NCBI GenBank assembly: GCA_017854585.1
Contig: JAFMHK010000007.1
Span: forward strand, 58,200-122,199
Source: Paracoccaceae bacterium
GTDB taxonomy: Bacteria > Pseudomonadota > Alphaproteobacteria > Rhodobacterales > Rhodobacteraceae
Direction of reading: 5' to 3'
DNA: 64,000 nucleotides
How positions within the stretch are numbered: the stretch's first letter is position 1; every line of letters starts with the position of its first letter. The notes beneath the pieces are model-generated. The model saw nothing but the letters and a program-made list of their open reading frames with translations. It was not told the DNA's origin and ran no database searches. This document shows positions 8,214 to 16,626 of the stretch, piece by piece. The position numbers and the translations under genes are program-made.

Positions 8214-9311
8214 TTACGAAATGCGGATGCGGGGATTCAGGAACACGTAACCGATATCAGAAATCAGTTGCGTGATCAGAACCACGAGGACGGCAACGAT
8301 GGAGCAGGCAAGAAGCAGCTCGATATCGTTGTTGGAGGCCGCTTGCACCAGCGTCCAGCCAAAGCCGTTATAATTGAAGAGCGTCTCGACGATGACGACC
8401 CCTGTCAGCAGCCACGGGAATTGCAGCATGATGACGGTGAACGGTGCGATCAGGGCATTCCGCAGCGCGTGTTTCAGAACGATATTGCGGAAGCTGACGC
8501 CTTTGAGGCGCGCGGTGCGGATATATTGCGCTGTCATCACCTCGGCCATGGAGGCGCGCGTCATCCGCGCGATATAGCCCATGCCGTAAAGGGCGATGGT
8601 CATCACAGGCAGGGTGAAGTTCCAAAAGGTGATATCCTCCATCGCGGAGCGGGCGGAGCCAAGGAAAAGCGTGCGCCCGTCGATCCAGCCCATCTCGGCC
8701 AGCCAAGGGGATATGCCCGAGGTGGACGAGGCGAACAGCACGATGAAGATCACGCCCGATACGTATTCCGGCGTTGCCGTTGAGGCGATCGAGAAGGTGG
8801 ACAGGGATCGATCGAGCCTTGAGCCTTCTCGCATCCCGGCCAGTACCCCGACAACGAGCGCGGAGGGGACCATGACCCCGAAAGCCCATGCCATGAGTTT
8901 GAGCGTCAGAAGCAACCGCCCGCCGATTACGGATGACACCTCGTCATCTGAGACGGTGGAATACCCCAGATCACCCTGAAATACGCCGCAGAAGGTGGGC
9001 GCGTTCAACGCTTCCTCGGCAGTGGCGGTTCGTTCGATGCAGCGCCCTGTCAGGTCCCCGGTTTCCGCGTCAACGCGGGTCCAGCCGGGAACAACGCCCA
9101 GCCATTGGCCATAGCGCAGGATCATGGGGCCGGAGTAGCCGTTCCGCTCGATCCAGCTGGCGACCTGTGCGTCGGTCATGCGGGCGTTGCCCTGGGTCTT
9201 GGCCAGAGTTTCGAGCTTGGGGTAGAGGTTGGTAAGAAAGAAGACCACGAAGGTCATGCAGAGCGCGGTGAGGATCATCACGCCAATGCGCCGCAGAATG
9301 AACAGTCCCAT
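8214..9311 (-). CDS. ABC importer permease (DppB-type)
   Basis: This 365-residue membrane subunit pairs with the DppC-type permease. It opens with the characteristic LFILRRIGVMILTALCMTFVVFFLTNLYP transmembrane helix. A periplasmic segment (about residues 35-120) is longer than in E. coli DppB and includes Cys residues. The coupling loop is RTARLKGVSFRNIVLKHALRNALIAPFTV, followed by the conserved GVVIVETLFNYNGFGWTLVQAASNND. It is the second gene of the operon, after the binding-protein gene, and separated from it by a strong stem-loop. Confidence 0.9.
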   Translation of the reverse strand: MGLFILRRIGVMILTALCMTFVVFFLTNLYPKLETLAKTQGNARMTDAQVASWIERNGYSGPMILRYGQWLGVVPGWTRVDAETGDLTGRCIERTATAEEALNAPTFCGVFQGDLGYSTVSDDEVSSVIGGRLLLTLKLMAWAFGVMVPSALVVGVLAGMREGSRLDRSLSTFSIASTATPEYVSGVIFIVLFASSTSGISPWLAEMGWIDGRTLFLGSARSAMEDITFWNFTLPVMTIALYGMGYIARMTRASMAEVMTAQYIRTARLKGVSFRNIVLKHALRNALIAPFTVIMLQFPWLLTGVVIVETLFNYNGFGWTLVQAASNNDIELLLACSIVAVLVVLITQLISDIGYVFLNPRIRIS

Positions 9312-9403
9312 GTGTATCCCTGTCGGTTGCGATCAGACATTTTGTCTGTGGGTCGGGCGTTCGTTGATGGGCCCGTTCGTTTCTTGATGGGGTCGTCTGG
9401 GTA

Positions 9404-9430
9404 GGTCGGGGCAACCGGATTGCCCCGACC
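9404..9430 (-). promoter_or_regulatory. Intercistronic stem-loop after the ABC binding-protein gene
   Basis: A perfect 11-bp stem GGTCGGGGCAA / TTGCCCCGACC encloses a 5-base loop and lies 20 bases downstream of the binding-protein stop codon. It parallels the hairpin after the TRAP receptor gene and probably favours receptor over permease expression. No long T-run follows. Confidence 0.6.
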
Positions 9431-9449
9431 AGAACTCATTCGGCCAAAA

Positions 9450-11093
9450 TCAGGCGGCGACGCCCAGATAATGGATATTGACCTCGAACTTGGGGTGCAT
9501 TTCGGCGTTGATGACGCCGGGCCGGTAATGCCGGAACAACGAGCGCCAGTATGGCTGCAGGGTCACGCCTTCTTCTTGCATGATCGTTTCGAGGCGCACC
9601 ATGATCACGCGCCGCTCGTCAGCATCGGCAATGCCGTTGGCCTGATCCAGCAGGGCGTCGAATTCGGCATTCGCAAACGCCGATTCGTTCCATGCCACAC
9701 CCGAACGGTAAGCGAGGTTGAGGATGATGACGCCCAGTTCGCGGTGGTTCCAGTTGGTCGAGCTGAACGGATAGGTGGTCCAGTCGTTCCAGAAGGTGGA
9801 GCCGGGGATCACGGTCCGCGTCACGTTGAAGCCGGCATCGCGCAACTGTGCGGCGACGGCATCGGTGGTGTTGCGGCGATAGTCATCATCGATCGAGACG
9901 ATCTCGAACTCGGTATCCGCATGGCCGGCTTCGGTCAGCAGGGCAAAGGCCGCGTCCTTGTCGATGACGAGGGGCGGCAGTTCCGCATATTCCGGATGGA
10001 TCGGCGAGACGTGGTGGTTTTCAGCCAGCACACCCTGTCCGTTGATACCCAGATCAAGGCAGACCTGCGGATCGACGGCCATGGCGATGGCGCGGCGCAC
10101 GCGCACGTCATCATAAGGCGCGTTGTTCTGGTTGGGACGGATGACCACGGTGGCCGCAGTCACCACGTCGGACTGTTCCCAGCCGACCGAGCTGAACAGA
10201 TCGACGAATTCACCGACTGTCTCGTAGGTCATGTCGAATTCGTCGGCTTCGGCACCGGCGAACCATGCGGCAGGATCCTGACCCAGATCGATGAAGAAGA
10301 CTTCGTCCAGATAGGCATCGCCCCAATAGGTGTGATCGGGGTTCTTTTCGAGCCGTGCCTGAACGCCGACCTCGTAATCGGTGACGCGGTATGCGCCCGT
10401 GCCGATCCCGTGATCCAGCGGGTTGGTCCCGATCAGGTCACGATGCTGGACCGCCGAGGGGTAATCGGCAATGCCTGCAACGATGGTGATGTCGGGGGCG
10501 GGCAGATTGATCTGAACGGTCATATCATCCAGCACCACAACGCCGCCGTCACGGACCCTGTTGGTTTCGGGATCGACCAAGCCACCCATGCGGGCGGCCA
10601 TGGAATTGCCTTCCACGTTGGCATCGCACCAGCCGACGAAGTTGGCCGCGACGTCTTCCGCAGTGAAGGCATCACCGTTGTTCCAGGTCACGCCGGGACG
10701 GACCCGCAGAGTGTACTGGCTGGCATCTTCGTTCGCTTCCCAGCTTTCGAGCAGCACGCCCGAGAACGAGCCGTCGTTGTTGTATTCGATCAGGTATTCC
10801 AGAAAGCCACGGGTGACGTTGGCCAACTGGCTCCAGTCAAAGGTGCGCGGGTCCTTCTGGGCGCGCACCTCCATCTGGATGCGCAGCGACCCGCCCATCG
10901 GCGGAACCTGACGGTGCCCCATGGCGTGGGCGGGGCTAAGGCCAATCATCGAATAGGCGGTTGCCGACGCGACGCCGAGTGCGGTTGCGCGAACAAGGAA
11001 TTCGCGGCGGTCGATCTTACCTTCGCGATGTTCCTTGGCATACATCTCGGCGACCGGATGGATCTTGGTCGGCTGAGGGGTGAGTTGCGTCAT
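9450..11093 (-). CDS. Family-5 extracellular solute-binding protein of the ABC importer
   Basis: This is the periplasmic receptor of the importer, 547 residues, in the DppA/OppA family (SBP_bac_5). The N-terminus carries a Tat-like signal, DRREFLVRATALGVASA, after about 27 cytoplasmic residues, with processing near SPAHA. Family marks include WNNGDAFTAEDVAANFVGW and DDVRVRRAIAMAVDPQ. The family binds peptides, but members also carry opines, nickel or oligosaccharides, so the ligand is open. It is the promoter-proximal gene of a four-gene operon (receptor, DppB, DppC, fused DppDF), and the AraC-type regulator gene lies immediately upstream on the same strand. Confidence 0.92.
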   Translation of the reverse strand: MTQLTPQPTKIHPVAEMYAKEHREGKIDRREFLVRATALGVASATAYSMIGLSPAHAMGHRQVPPMGGSLRIQMEVRAQKDPRTFDWSQLANVTRGFLEYLIEYNNDGSFSGVLLESWEANEDASQYTLRVRPGVTWNNGDAFTAEDVAANFVGWCDANVEGNSMAARMGGLVDPETNRVRDGGVVVLDDMTVQINLPAPDITIVAGIADYPSAVQHRDLIGTNPLDHGIGTGAYRVTDYEVGVQARLEKNPDHTYWGDAYLDEVFFIDLGQDPAAWFAGAEADEFDMTYETVGEFVDLFSSVGWEQSDVVTAATVVIRPNQNNAPYDDVRVRRAIAMAVDPQVCLDLGINGQGVLAENHHVSPIHPEYAELPPLVIDKDAAFALLTEAGHADTEFEIVSIDDDYRRNTTDAVAAQLRDAGFNVTRTVIPGSTFWNDWTTYPFSSTNWNHRELGVIILNLAYRSGVAWNESAFANAEFDALLDQANGIADADERRVIMVRLETIMQEEGVTLQPYWRSLFRHYRPGVINAEMHPKFEVNIHYLGVAA

Positions 11094-11200
11094 TCATAAT
11101 CTCCCTGTGACACGTCTGTTGTCTGGTGCTTGTTTTGTGGCTTGGCCTTTGTTCGACCGATCTGGGGGCACGACACCAACGGCCCGCGATCTTCACCATC

Positions 11201-11230
11201 ATTAGCGCCGGGAAACCCCCGACCCGTCAA
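11201..11230 (-). promoter_or_regulatory. Probable sigma-70 promoter of the ABC importer operon
   Basis: Read on the minus strand there is a -35 TTGACG (11225-11230), an 18-base spacer and a -10 GCTAAT (11201-11206). The start of transcription would fall near 11194, giving a leader of about 100 bases. The -10 is only fair, as expected for an activator-dependent promoter. Confidence 0.5.
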
Positions 11231-11240
11231 TGAAAAGTTA

Positions 11241-11289
11241 CGACATAATGGCCGCTGATTGCGACATCTGCCTATAACAGAAACGACAT
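11241..11289 (-). promoter_or_regulatory. Candidate AraC-type operator: three CGACAT direct repeats
   Basis: CGACAT occurs at 11241-11246, 11262-11267 and 11284-11289, spaced 21 and 22 bp (two helical turns), directly upstream of the predicted -35 box of the importer operon. AraC-family activators typically bind direct half-sites with about this spacing, and an AraC-family gene lies next to the repeats. Binding by that protein is inference. Confidence 0.55.
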
Positions 11290-11382
11290 GTGCACCATGC
11301 GCAACCCCTTTCCCCAAGGTTTTTCTGCTGGCTGAGTTCCGCGGCGGCGGCAGAAGGGTAGTACTGCGGATGGCGCGGTTGG

Positions 11383-11406
11383 GGCCGGCGCCGGCCTGAT
11401 CAGGCC
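11383..11406. repeat. Two interlocking perfect 14-bp palindromes
   Basis: GGCCGGCGCCGGCC (11383-11396) and GGCCTGATCAGGCC (11393-11406) are each perfect palindromes and share a GGCC. They sit in the 400-bp gap between the AraC gene and the importer operon. Either or both could form alternative hairpins. Apart from these, the CGACAT repeats and the promoter, I see nothing in 11094-11493. Confidence 0.6.
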
Positions 11407-11493
11407 ACCAGAAAGACGCAGAGCAGGGGACAGGCAAGGCGCTTGCACAGCCCTGTCATCTTTGGGTGCGGGGGCCGATTGCGGGGTGGCCCG

Positions 11494-12321
11494 TCACAAC
11501 ACCGATACCGACACCGACGCGCGCGGTGTCGGCGCACGGAAGGCGGACGGGGTTTGTCCGGTGGCCTGTGTGAAGGCGCGGGTAAAATAGGCGGCGGAGG
11601 AGAAGCCCAGCTGTTCGGCCACCTCGCGCGCGGGCATGTCGGTATCGATCAGCAGGCGGCGGGCCTCGTGCATCACGCGGTCTTGCAGGAGGGCATGGGC
11701 GGGACGACCCGCAGCCTCCTTGCACAGGCGGCTGAGATGGGTGGCGGTGATGCCAAGACGGGCCGCATAGTCGGCGATACCCGCGCCCGAGCGGAAATGC
11801 TTTTCCATCAGGGCGGCGAAATTTTCGACCAGATGATGATGCTTGTCACGCAACACAGCACCTTCCTGCCGCGTCAATTCCCGTTCGACCCATGCGGATA
11901 TCAGCAGTGCGTAGGCTTTCAACGCGCGGGTCATGGCGGGCGCGCTGGCGGCCAATTCACGTTCGATCTTTTCGACATGTGACGTGAGGGAGGTCTGGGC
12001 CTCGATGTTGGAGACCCGCAGGTGGAAGGGGCCGGCGGGCAAGATCACATCGGGATCGGGGGGCAGACAAAGTTCCAGCCCCTGCGTCTGGGCGGGGAGT
12101 TCGACGGACATGGCGGTGCCGGAGGGCACGAACACGGCGGTGTTGGGGCCATAGCCGCGTGTGATGCCGCCGACGGTCACGCGGCCCTGTCCCCGCGTGA
12201 TCCAGTAGAGGCGGTGGCTGGAATTGGCATGCAGGGTTTCCGTCCGCCAAGCCGCGCGCATGCGCAGCTTGCCCAGCGATGTCACGGAATAGTCCGATGG
12301 GGGGCGCGGGAGTTCGTGCAT
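11494..12321 (-). CDS. AraC-family transcriptional regulator
   Basis: This 275-residue DNA-binding protein has an N-terminal cupin-like sensor region (HRLYWITRGQGRVTVGGITRGYGPNTAVFVPSG, about residues 37-69) and a C-terminal double helix-turn-helix of the AraC type (IADYAARLGITATHLSRLCKEAAGRPAHALLQDRVMHEARRLL followed by REVAEQLGFSSAAYFTRAFTQATGQTPSAFR). Its gene lies directly upstream of the ABC importer operon, in the same orientation, and spaced CGACAT repeats lie between them. Local control of the importer is therefore the simplest hypothesis. The effector is unknown. Confidence 0.9.
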   Translation of the reverse strand: MHELPRPPSDYSVTSLGKLRMRAAWRTETLHANSSHRLYWITRGQGRVTVGGITRGYGPNTAVFVPSGTAMSVELPAQTQGLELCLPPDPDVILPAGPFHLRVSNIEAQTSLTSHVEKIERELAASAPAMTRALKAYALLISAWVERELTRQEGAVLRDKHHHLVENFAALMEKHFRSGAGIADYAARLGITATHLSRLCKEAAGRPAHALLQDRVMHEARRLLIDTDMPAREVAEQLGFSSAAYFTRAFTQATGQTPSAFRAPTPRASVSVSVL

Positions 12322-12435
12322 GAGCAGAGGCTAATGGTTCGGCTGGCCGATGCAAGAGCGATGCGCGTTGATGCGCGAGGATGGTGCCAGATGGCGTGCG
12401 GTGCCGTGGGGCATGCGTCGGACCGGGCGCGGCGG

Positions 12436-12488
12436 CGGTGGCCGGGGGCCAGCCCCCGGACCCCCGGAGTTTGCAGCCAAGATGAAGG
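12436..12488. repeat. Dispersed intergenic hairpin repeat, copy 1
   Basis: The hairpin CCGGGGGC-CA-GCCCCCGG (12442-12459) is followed by ACCCCCGGAGTTTGCAG and CCAAGATGAAG. The same layout (GC-rich hairpin, CCCCCGGAGT, CCAAGATGAAG) recurs at 43862 and, more diverged, at 54835. It sits just past the miaA stop codon. Confidence 0.65.
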
Positions 12489-12499
12489 GGGCGGGCGTT

Positions 12500-13372
12500 T
12501 CAGGGGAGGGTGATGCGCTGCCAGTCGCCCATGCGGGCGCGAAACCACGTGCGTTGGCGTTTGGCGTATTGGCGCGTGGCGACGACGGCCGCCGCGCGTG
12601 CCTGAGCGAGGGTCAGGTGGCCCTGAAGGTGGGCGATCAGTTCAGGGGCACCGATGGCCTTGGCCGCGCCCCCCGCGTCGGGCCAGCGGGGCAGGTTGCG
12701 GCGCGCCTCGTCCAGTGCGCCGCCTGCGATCATCTGGTCGAAGCGGGTGGCGATGCGGGATGCAAGCCAGTCGCGATCGGCATCGATGAGGAGCGCATGG
12801 GCCGCATGGACGGGCAGGAGCGGCGGGGCGGTGTCCGCCTGCCACTGGCTGAGGGGCACGTGGGTGGTGGTGAAGACTTCCCAGGCGCGCTGTATCCGGG
12901 CGCGGTTCTGACGGTCGATCCGGGCGGCCAGAACCGGGTCATCGCGGTCAAGGTCGGACAGCAGCCGGTCGAACGGCAGGGCATCGGCGGCGGCGCGGAT
13001 GGGTGCGGGCGTTGGCGGGATGGCGGCCAGACCTTCGGTCAGGGCGCGGAAATAAAGCCCGGTGCCGCCCACGATGATGGGGCGGGGCCCTGCGCTCAGT
13101 AGGGGCGTGAGATCGCGGAGCCAGTGGCCGACGGAGTATTCCGCCCCCCAGCCCACATGGCCATAAAGCGCATGGGGGGCCTGTTGTTCTTCGTCTGGCG
13201 AGGGGCGCGCGGTAAGCACGCGCCAGCCTTCATGCACCTGCAGCGCATCGGCGTTGATGATCTGACCGCCCTGCGCCCTTGCGATGGCCAGCGCGAGCGC
13301 GGATTTGCCCGATGCGGTGGGCCCGGCGATGAGGACGGGCCGGTCGGGGTGCAAGGTGTGAAGGTCTATCAA
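12500..13372 (-). CDS. miaA: tRNA dimethylallyltransferase MiaA
   Basis: MiaA transfers the dimethylallyl group from DMAPP to N6 of adenosine-37 in tRNAs that read UNN codons. The 290-residue sequence has the P-loop [15 protein letters not shown] near residues 17-31 and the typical DSSQVYRGLD equivalent here reading [34 protein letters not shown] is the conserved substrate-pocket stretch, and the C-terminus contains [12 protein letters not shown], which is diagnostic. The DALQVHEGW variant in place of DSMQVYRG is usual for Rhodobacteraceae. It is a single gene, divergent from pyrH across a 118-bp gap. Confidence 0.95.
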   Translation of the reverse strand: MIDLHTLHPDRPVLIAGPTASGKSALALAIARAQGGQIINADALQVHEGWRVLTARPSPDEEQQAPHALYGHVGWGAEYSVGHWLRDLTPLLSAGPRPIIVGGTGLYFRALTEGLAAIPPTPAPIRAAADALPFDRLLSDLDRDDPVLAARIDRQNRARIQRAWEVFTTTHVPLSQWQADTAPPLLPVHAAHALLIDADRDWLASRIATRFDQMIAGGALDEARRNLPRWPDAGGAAKAIGAPELIAHLQGHLTLAQARAAAVVATRQYAKRQRTWFRARMGDWQRITLP

Positions 13373-13490
13373 TGGGTTGGCCTGCGGTGTTCATGTTGGC
13401 CAGATGCGGCGGGTTGGGCGTTGAACCGGCCTCGGTTTTAGACCATGTTGCCGCAAACGCAACGCACCCCTTTCCGTCGCCGAGGTTCCC

Positions 13491-14222
13491 ATGGCCAATG
13501 ATCTTCCCGAAACCGCCCCGGCATACACGCGGGTGATGCTGAAAATATCGGGTGAGGCGCTGATGGGTCCCCAGGGTTTCGGTCTGCACCCACCCACCGT
13601 GGAGCGTATCGCGCGCGAAGTGAAATCGGTCCATGATCTGGGTGTCGAGATCTGCATGGTGATTGGTGGCGGCAATATCTTTCGGGGTTTGCAGGGCAGT
13701 GCGCAGGGGATGGAGCGGACCACGGCCGATTACATGGGCATGTTGGCGACCGTGATGAATGCGCTGGCGCTGCAGAGCGCGCTGGAGGGGCTTGGTGTGT
13801 TCACGCGGGTCATCTCGGCGATCACCATGAACGAGGTGGCCGAGCCCTATATCCGCCGCCGCGCCGTGCGCCATCTGGAAAAGAAGCGCGTCGTGATCTT
13901 TGCCGCGGGCACCGGGAACCCGTATTTCACCACCGATACCGCGGCGACCCTGCGCGCCAACGAAATGAACTGCGAGGCGATCTTCAAGGGCACCAAGGTG
14001 GACGGCGTTTATGACAAGGACCCGGCCAAGCATGCGGACGCAAAGCGGTATGACAGCATCACCTATGATGAGGTGCTGGCGCAGCATCTGGGCGTTATGG
14101 ATGCCAGCGCGATCGCGCTGGCCCGTGAGAACGACCTGCCCATCATCGTCTTCAGCCTTGATGAGCCCGGCGGGTTCCTGGGCATCCTTGCGGGACGCGG
14201 CACCTATACCAAGGTCGGATAA
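13491..14222 (+). CDS. pyrH: UMP kinase PyrH
   Basis: PyrH phosphorylates UMP to UDP for pyrimidine nucleotide supply. The 243-residue protein has the amino-acid-kinase fold with [16 protein letters not shown] at the phosphate site, [28 protein letters not shown] and [23 protein letters not shown], all standard PyrH blocks. In most alphaproteobacteria the order is rpsB-tsf-pyrH-frr; here rpsB and tsf are not adjacent, because miaA lies upstream in the opposite direction. It begins a long same-strand run of envelope and isoprenoid genes. Confidence 0.97.
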   Translation: MANDLPETAPAYTRVMLKISGEALMGPQGFGLHPPTVERIAREVKSVHDLGVEICMVIGGGNIFRGLQGSAQGMERTTADYMGMLATVMNALALQSALEGLGVFTRVISAITMNEVAEPYIRRRAVRHLEKKRVVIFAAGTGNPYFTTDTAATLRANEMNCEAIFKGTKVDGVYDKDPAKHADAKRYDSITYDEVLAQHLGVMDASAIALARENDLPIIVFSLDEPGGFLGILAGRGTYTKVG

Positions 14223-14295
14223 CCGCCGCGAGGCAGCGGCGTTGACGGCGCAGGGTTTTTGCCACTGCGGCGTGGGCCATCACGGGTTGTGTGTG

Positions 14296-14328
14296 CCTTG
14301 ACGGGGCCTTGACGGGGCCTTGACGGGG
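14296..14328 (+). repeat. Three perfect 11-bp tandem repeats (CCTTGACGGGG)
   Basis: CCTTGACGGGG occurs three times head to tail in the pyrH-frr gap. Each copy contains TTGACG, a near-consensus -35 hexamer, but no suitable -10 lies at the right distance. Copy number may vary between strains. Confidence 0.8.
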
Positions 14329-14367
14329 CGCAGGCGCGTGGCGGGCTTTTGTGGCGGGCAAGTGGTC

Positions 14368-14373
14368 TATACA
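14368..14373 (+). promoter_or_regulatory. Possible -10 element for frr
   Basis: TATACA, close to the -10 consensus, lies 62 bases before the frr start. The matching -35 is weak (CTTTTG at 16-base spacing), so this is a low-confidence promoter. Confidence 0.35.
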
Positions 14374-14434
14374 AAACCCCGCCAACCGCTTAGAACGCCA
14401 GCCACGACGACAACCTGACAAGAAGGGCAGGACC

Positions 14435-15001
14435 ATGGCCGAGGACGACATCGACATTGATCTGGACGATCTGCAACGCCGAATGGACGGGGCGATCGCA
14501 AGTTTGCGGACCGAGCTTGCGTCTTTGCGCACCGGGCGGGCAAGCGCCAGCATGCTGGAGCCGGTGATGGTGGACGCCTATGGCCAGATGACCCCGATCA
14601 ATCAGGTTGGCACCGTCAACGTGCCGGAGCCGCGGATGGTCACCATCAACGTCTGGGACAAGGCGATGGTCGGCAAGGTCGAAAAGGCGATCCGCGAAAG
14701 CGGGCTGGGGATCAATCCGCAGTTGAATGGCACGATCATCATGCTGCCGATCCCGGAATTGAACGAAGAACGCCGCATGCAATTGACCAAGGTCGCGGCG
14801 CAGTATGCGGAAAGCGCGCGGGTCGCCATTCGCAACGTGCGGCGTGATGGCATGGACCAGATCAAGAAGGCCAAGGCCAGCGGCATGTCAGAGGACGATC
14901 AGAAGCTTTGGGAAACCGAGGTGCAGGATCTGACGAATGCAGAGATCGCCAAGGTGGATGCGACGCTGGAAACCAAGCAAGCCGAGATCATGCAAGTTTA
15001 G
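14435..15001 (+). CDS. frr: Ribosome recycling factor
   Basis: RRF splits post-termination ribosomes together with EF-G. The 188-residue protein has the expected length and blocks: [38 protein letters not shown] in the head, then [38 protein letters not shown] in the long helical bundle. I use the ATG at 14435 after AGAAGGGCAGG; the open frame extends upstream but without a ribosome site or conserved residues. It shares the transcription direction with pyrH and uppS, and the usual partners are conserved. Confidence 0.97.
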   Translation: MAEDDIDIDLDDLQRRMDGAIASLRTELASLRTGRASASMLEPVMVDAYGQMTPINQVGTVNVPEPRMVTINVWDKAMVGKVEKAIRESGLGINPQLNGTIIMLPIPELNEERRMQLTKVAAQYAESARVAIRNVRRDGMDQIKKAKASGMSEDDQKLWETEVQDLTNAEIAKVDATLETKQAEIMQV

Positions 15002-15100
15002 GCAAGGATTGACAGGCGGGCCCGAGGGGACCGCCTGTCGTATCGCAGAGGCTGCGCCGGAGCAGGCCGCCTGACACGTATCCAAGGGACGGGAAGCGCC

Positions 15101-15820
15101 ATGACCAAGACCTCTGACAGTCGTGCCCGGCATGTTGCCATCATCATGGATGGCAACGGGCGCTGGGCGCAGATGCGTGGACGCCCGCGGTTGGTCGGTC
15201 ACCACATGGGCGCGAAACGGGTCAAGGAAATCGTGCGCGCCTGTCCCGATCTGGGGGTCAGCCACCTGACGATTTTCGCCTTCTCGACCGAAAACTGGAA
15301 GCGGACCCAGACCGAGGTTGCGGGCCTGATGCGCCTGTTCAAGCGCTATATCCGGCGCGAGGCGCATGATCTGCTGGCCGAGGGCGTGCGGGTGCGGTTC
15401 ATCGGCGACCGGGTCAAGCTGGAGCCGGCGCTGGTCGACCTGATGGACAATCTGGAGTTGATGACAGCGGGCAATACCAAGGTCAACCTGACCATCGCGT
15501 TGAATTATGGCGGTCGGGACGAGGTGGCGCGTGCCGCGCGCAGGCTGGCCCATGATGTGGCGGCGGGCAAACTGGACCCACGGCAGATCAACGACGAGAC
15601 CTTTCCGAAGTATCTTGATACCTATGTGCTGCCTGATCCCGACCTTGTGGTGCGGACATCGGGTGAGGCCCGGATTTCGAATTTCCTGCTGTGGCAGTCC
15701 GCGTATGCGGAATACGAATTCATCGACACGCTGTGGCCTGATTTCACCAAAGAGGTGTTTGCCGGAGTTCTTGACCGCTTTGGCAGCCGCGAGCGCCGTT
15801 TCGGCGCGGTCCCGGTCTGA
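15101..15820 (+). CDS. uppS: Undecaprenyl diphosphate synthase (isoprenyl transferase)
   Basis: UppS condenses eight IPP units on FPP to make the C55 lipid carrier for peptidoglycan and O-antigen. The 239-residue protein has the cis-prenyltransferase signature HVAIIMDGNGRWAQMRG with catalytic Asp17, then FAFSTENWKR, LNYGGRDEVARAARRLA and the C-terminal DPDLVVRTSGEARISNFLLWQSAYAEYEF. It sits 14 bases before cdsA, so it is co-transcribed with the phospholipid and MEP-pathway genes that follow. Confidence 0.97.
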   Translation: MTKTSDSRARHVAIIMDGNGRWAQMRGRPRLVGHHMGAKRVKEIVRACPDLGVSHLTIFAFSTENWKRTQTEVAGLMRLFKRYIRREAHDLLAEGVRVRFIGDRVKLEPALVDLMDNLELMTAGNTKVNLTIALNYGGRDEVARAARRLAHDVAAGKLDPRQINDETFPKYLDTYVLPDPDLVVRTSGEARISNFLLWQSAYAEYEFIDTLWPDFTKEVFAGVLDRFGSRERRFGAVPV

Positions 15821-15834
15821 CGCGGCCGACCCGG

Positions 15835-16626
15835 ATGGCGCTGGCCCGCGATAGTTTCAGCGATCTTGCCGTTAGGATCGGCACTGGCGGCGTGATCGCC
15901 GCGGTGGGCCTGACGGCTGTGTGGTTGGGCGGCTGGTGGTTTACCGGGCTTGTGGTGCTGGTTGCGGGCGTTCTGGTGTGGGAACTGGTGCGGATGCTGG
16001 ACGGCGGGCCGCGACGTGCGCTGATGCTGGGCGGGATGGCGGCGGGATTGCTGCTGGTGGCCAAGTTGCTGCCGCCGGGTCTGGGCCTGCCGCTTGTGAT
16101 GCTGGCAGGCATCGCGGGGATTGCGGTGCTGGAAAAGAACCGCACGCTTTACATCGTCTTTACCGCACTGATTATGGTCAGCAGTTTCGGGTTGATCCTG
16201 CACCGTGACAACTTTGGCCTGCAATGGATGGTCTGGCTGGTGCTGGTAGTCGCGGCGACCGATATCTTCGGGTATTTTGCGGGGCGCATCATTGGCGGGC
16301 CCAAGTTCTGGCCCAAGGTCAGCCCAAAGAAAACCTGGAGCGGGACGATTGCGGGTTGGGTCGCGGCGGGGCTGGTCGGCGCGGTGTTCATGCGTCTGAC
16401 CGGATCGGGGATCGAGTTGATCGGGATCTCGGTGGCCCTGAGCATGGCAAGCCAGATGGGCGACATCGGAGAAAGTGCCGTGAAACGGAAGATGGGCGTC
16501 AAGGACAGCAGCAACCTGTTGCCCGGTCACGGCGGGTTGTTCGACCGTTTCGATGGCATGCTGGGGGCGGCGCTATTGCTGTTGCTGGTGGAAAGCGTGG
16601 CGGAGTTTCCGCCGCTGCCCCTTTGA
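15835..16626 (+). CDS. cdsA: Phosphatidate cytidylyltransferase
   Basis: CdsA makes CDP-diacylglycerol, the precursor of all phospholipids here. The 263-residue integral membrane protein has about seven hydrophobic helices and the family signature near the C-terminus, ESAVKRKMGVKDSSNLLPGHGGLFDRFDGM, which includes the metal-binding KD and DRxD residues. The stop codon TGA overlaps the TTG start of dxr. Confidence 0.95.
   Translation: MALARDSFSDLAVRIGTGGVIAAVGLTAVWLGGWWFTGLVVLVAGVLVWELVRMLDGGPRRALMLGGMAAGLLLVAKLLPPGLGLPLVMLAGIAGIAVLEKNRTLYIVFTALIMVSSFGLILHRDNFGLQWMVWLVLVVAATDIFGYFAGRIIGGPKFWPKVSPKKTWSGTIAGWVAAGLVGAVFMRLTGSGIELIGISVALSMASQMGDIGESAVKRKMGVKDSSNLLPGHGGLFDRFDGMLGAALLLLLVESVAEFPPLPL

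Noticed and set aside
9420..11099. 559-aa plus-strand frame opposite the ABC receptor gene
   Set aside because: Antisense shadow of the family-5 binding protein; His/Gly/Asp-rich composition typical of shadow frames.
11383..11406. Palindromes as an intrinsic terminator of the importer operon or AraC gene
   Set aside because: They lie upstream of the importer operon, beyond the 5' side of its promoter, and no T-run follows on either strand.
14296..14328. Tandem repeat read as a CRISPR-like array
   Set aside because: The units are 11 bp with no spacers and no cas genes are near.
16224..16622. Upstream extension of the dxr frame inside cdsA
   Set aside because: cdsA is coded there in another frame; the Dxr dinucleotide-binding loop begins right at the TTG at 16623.
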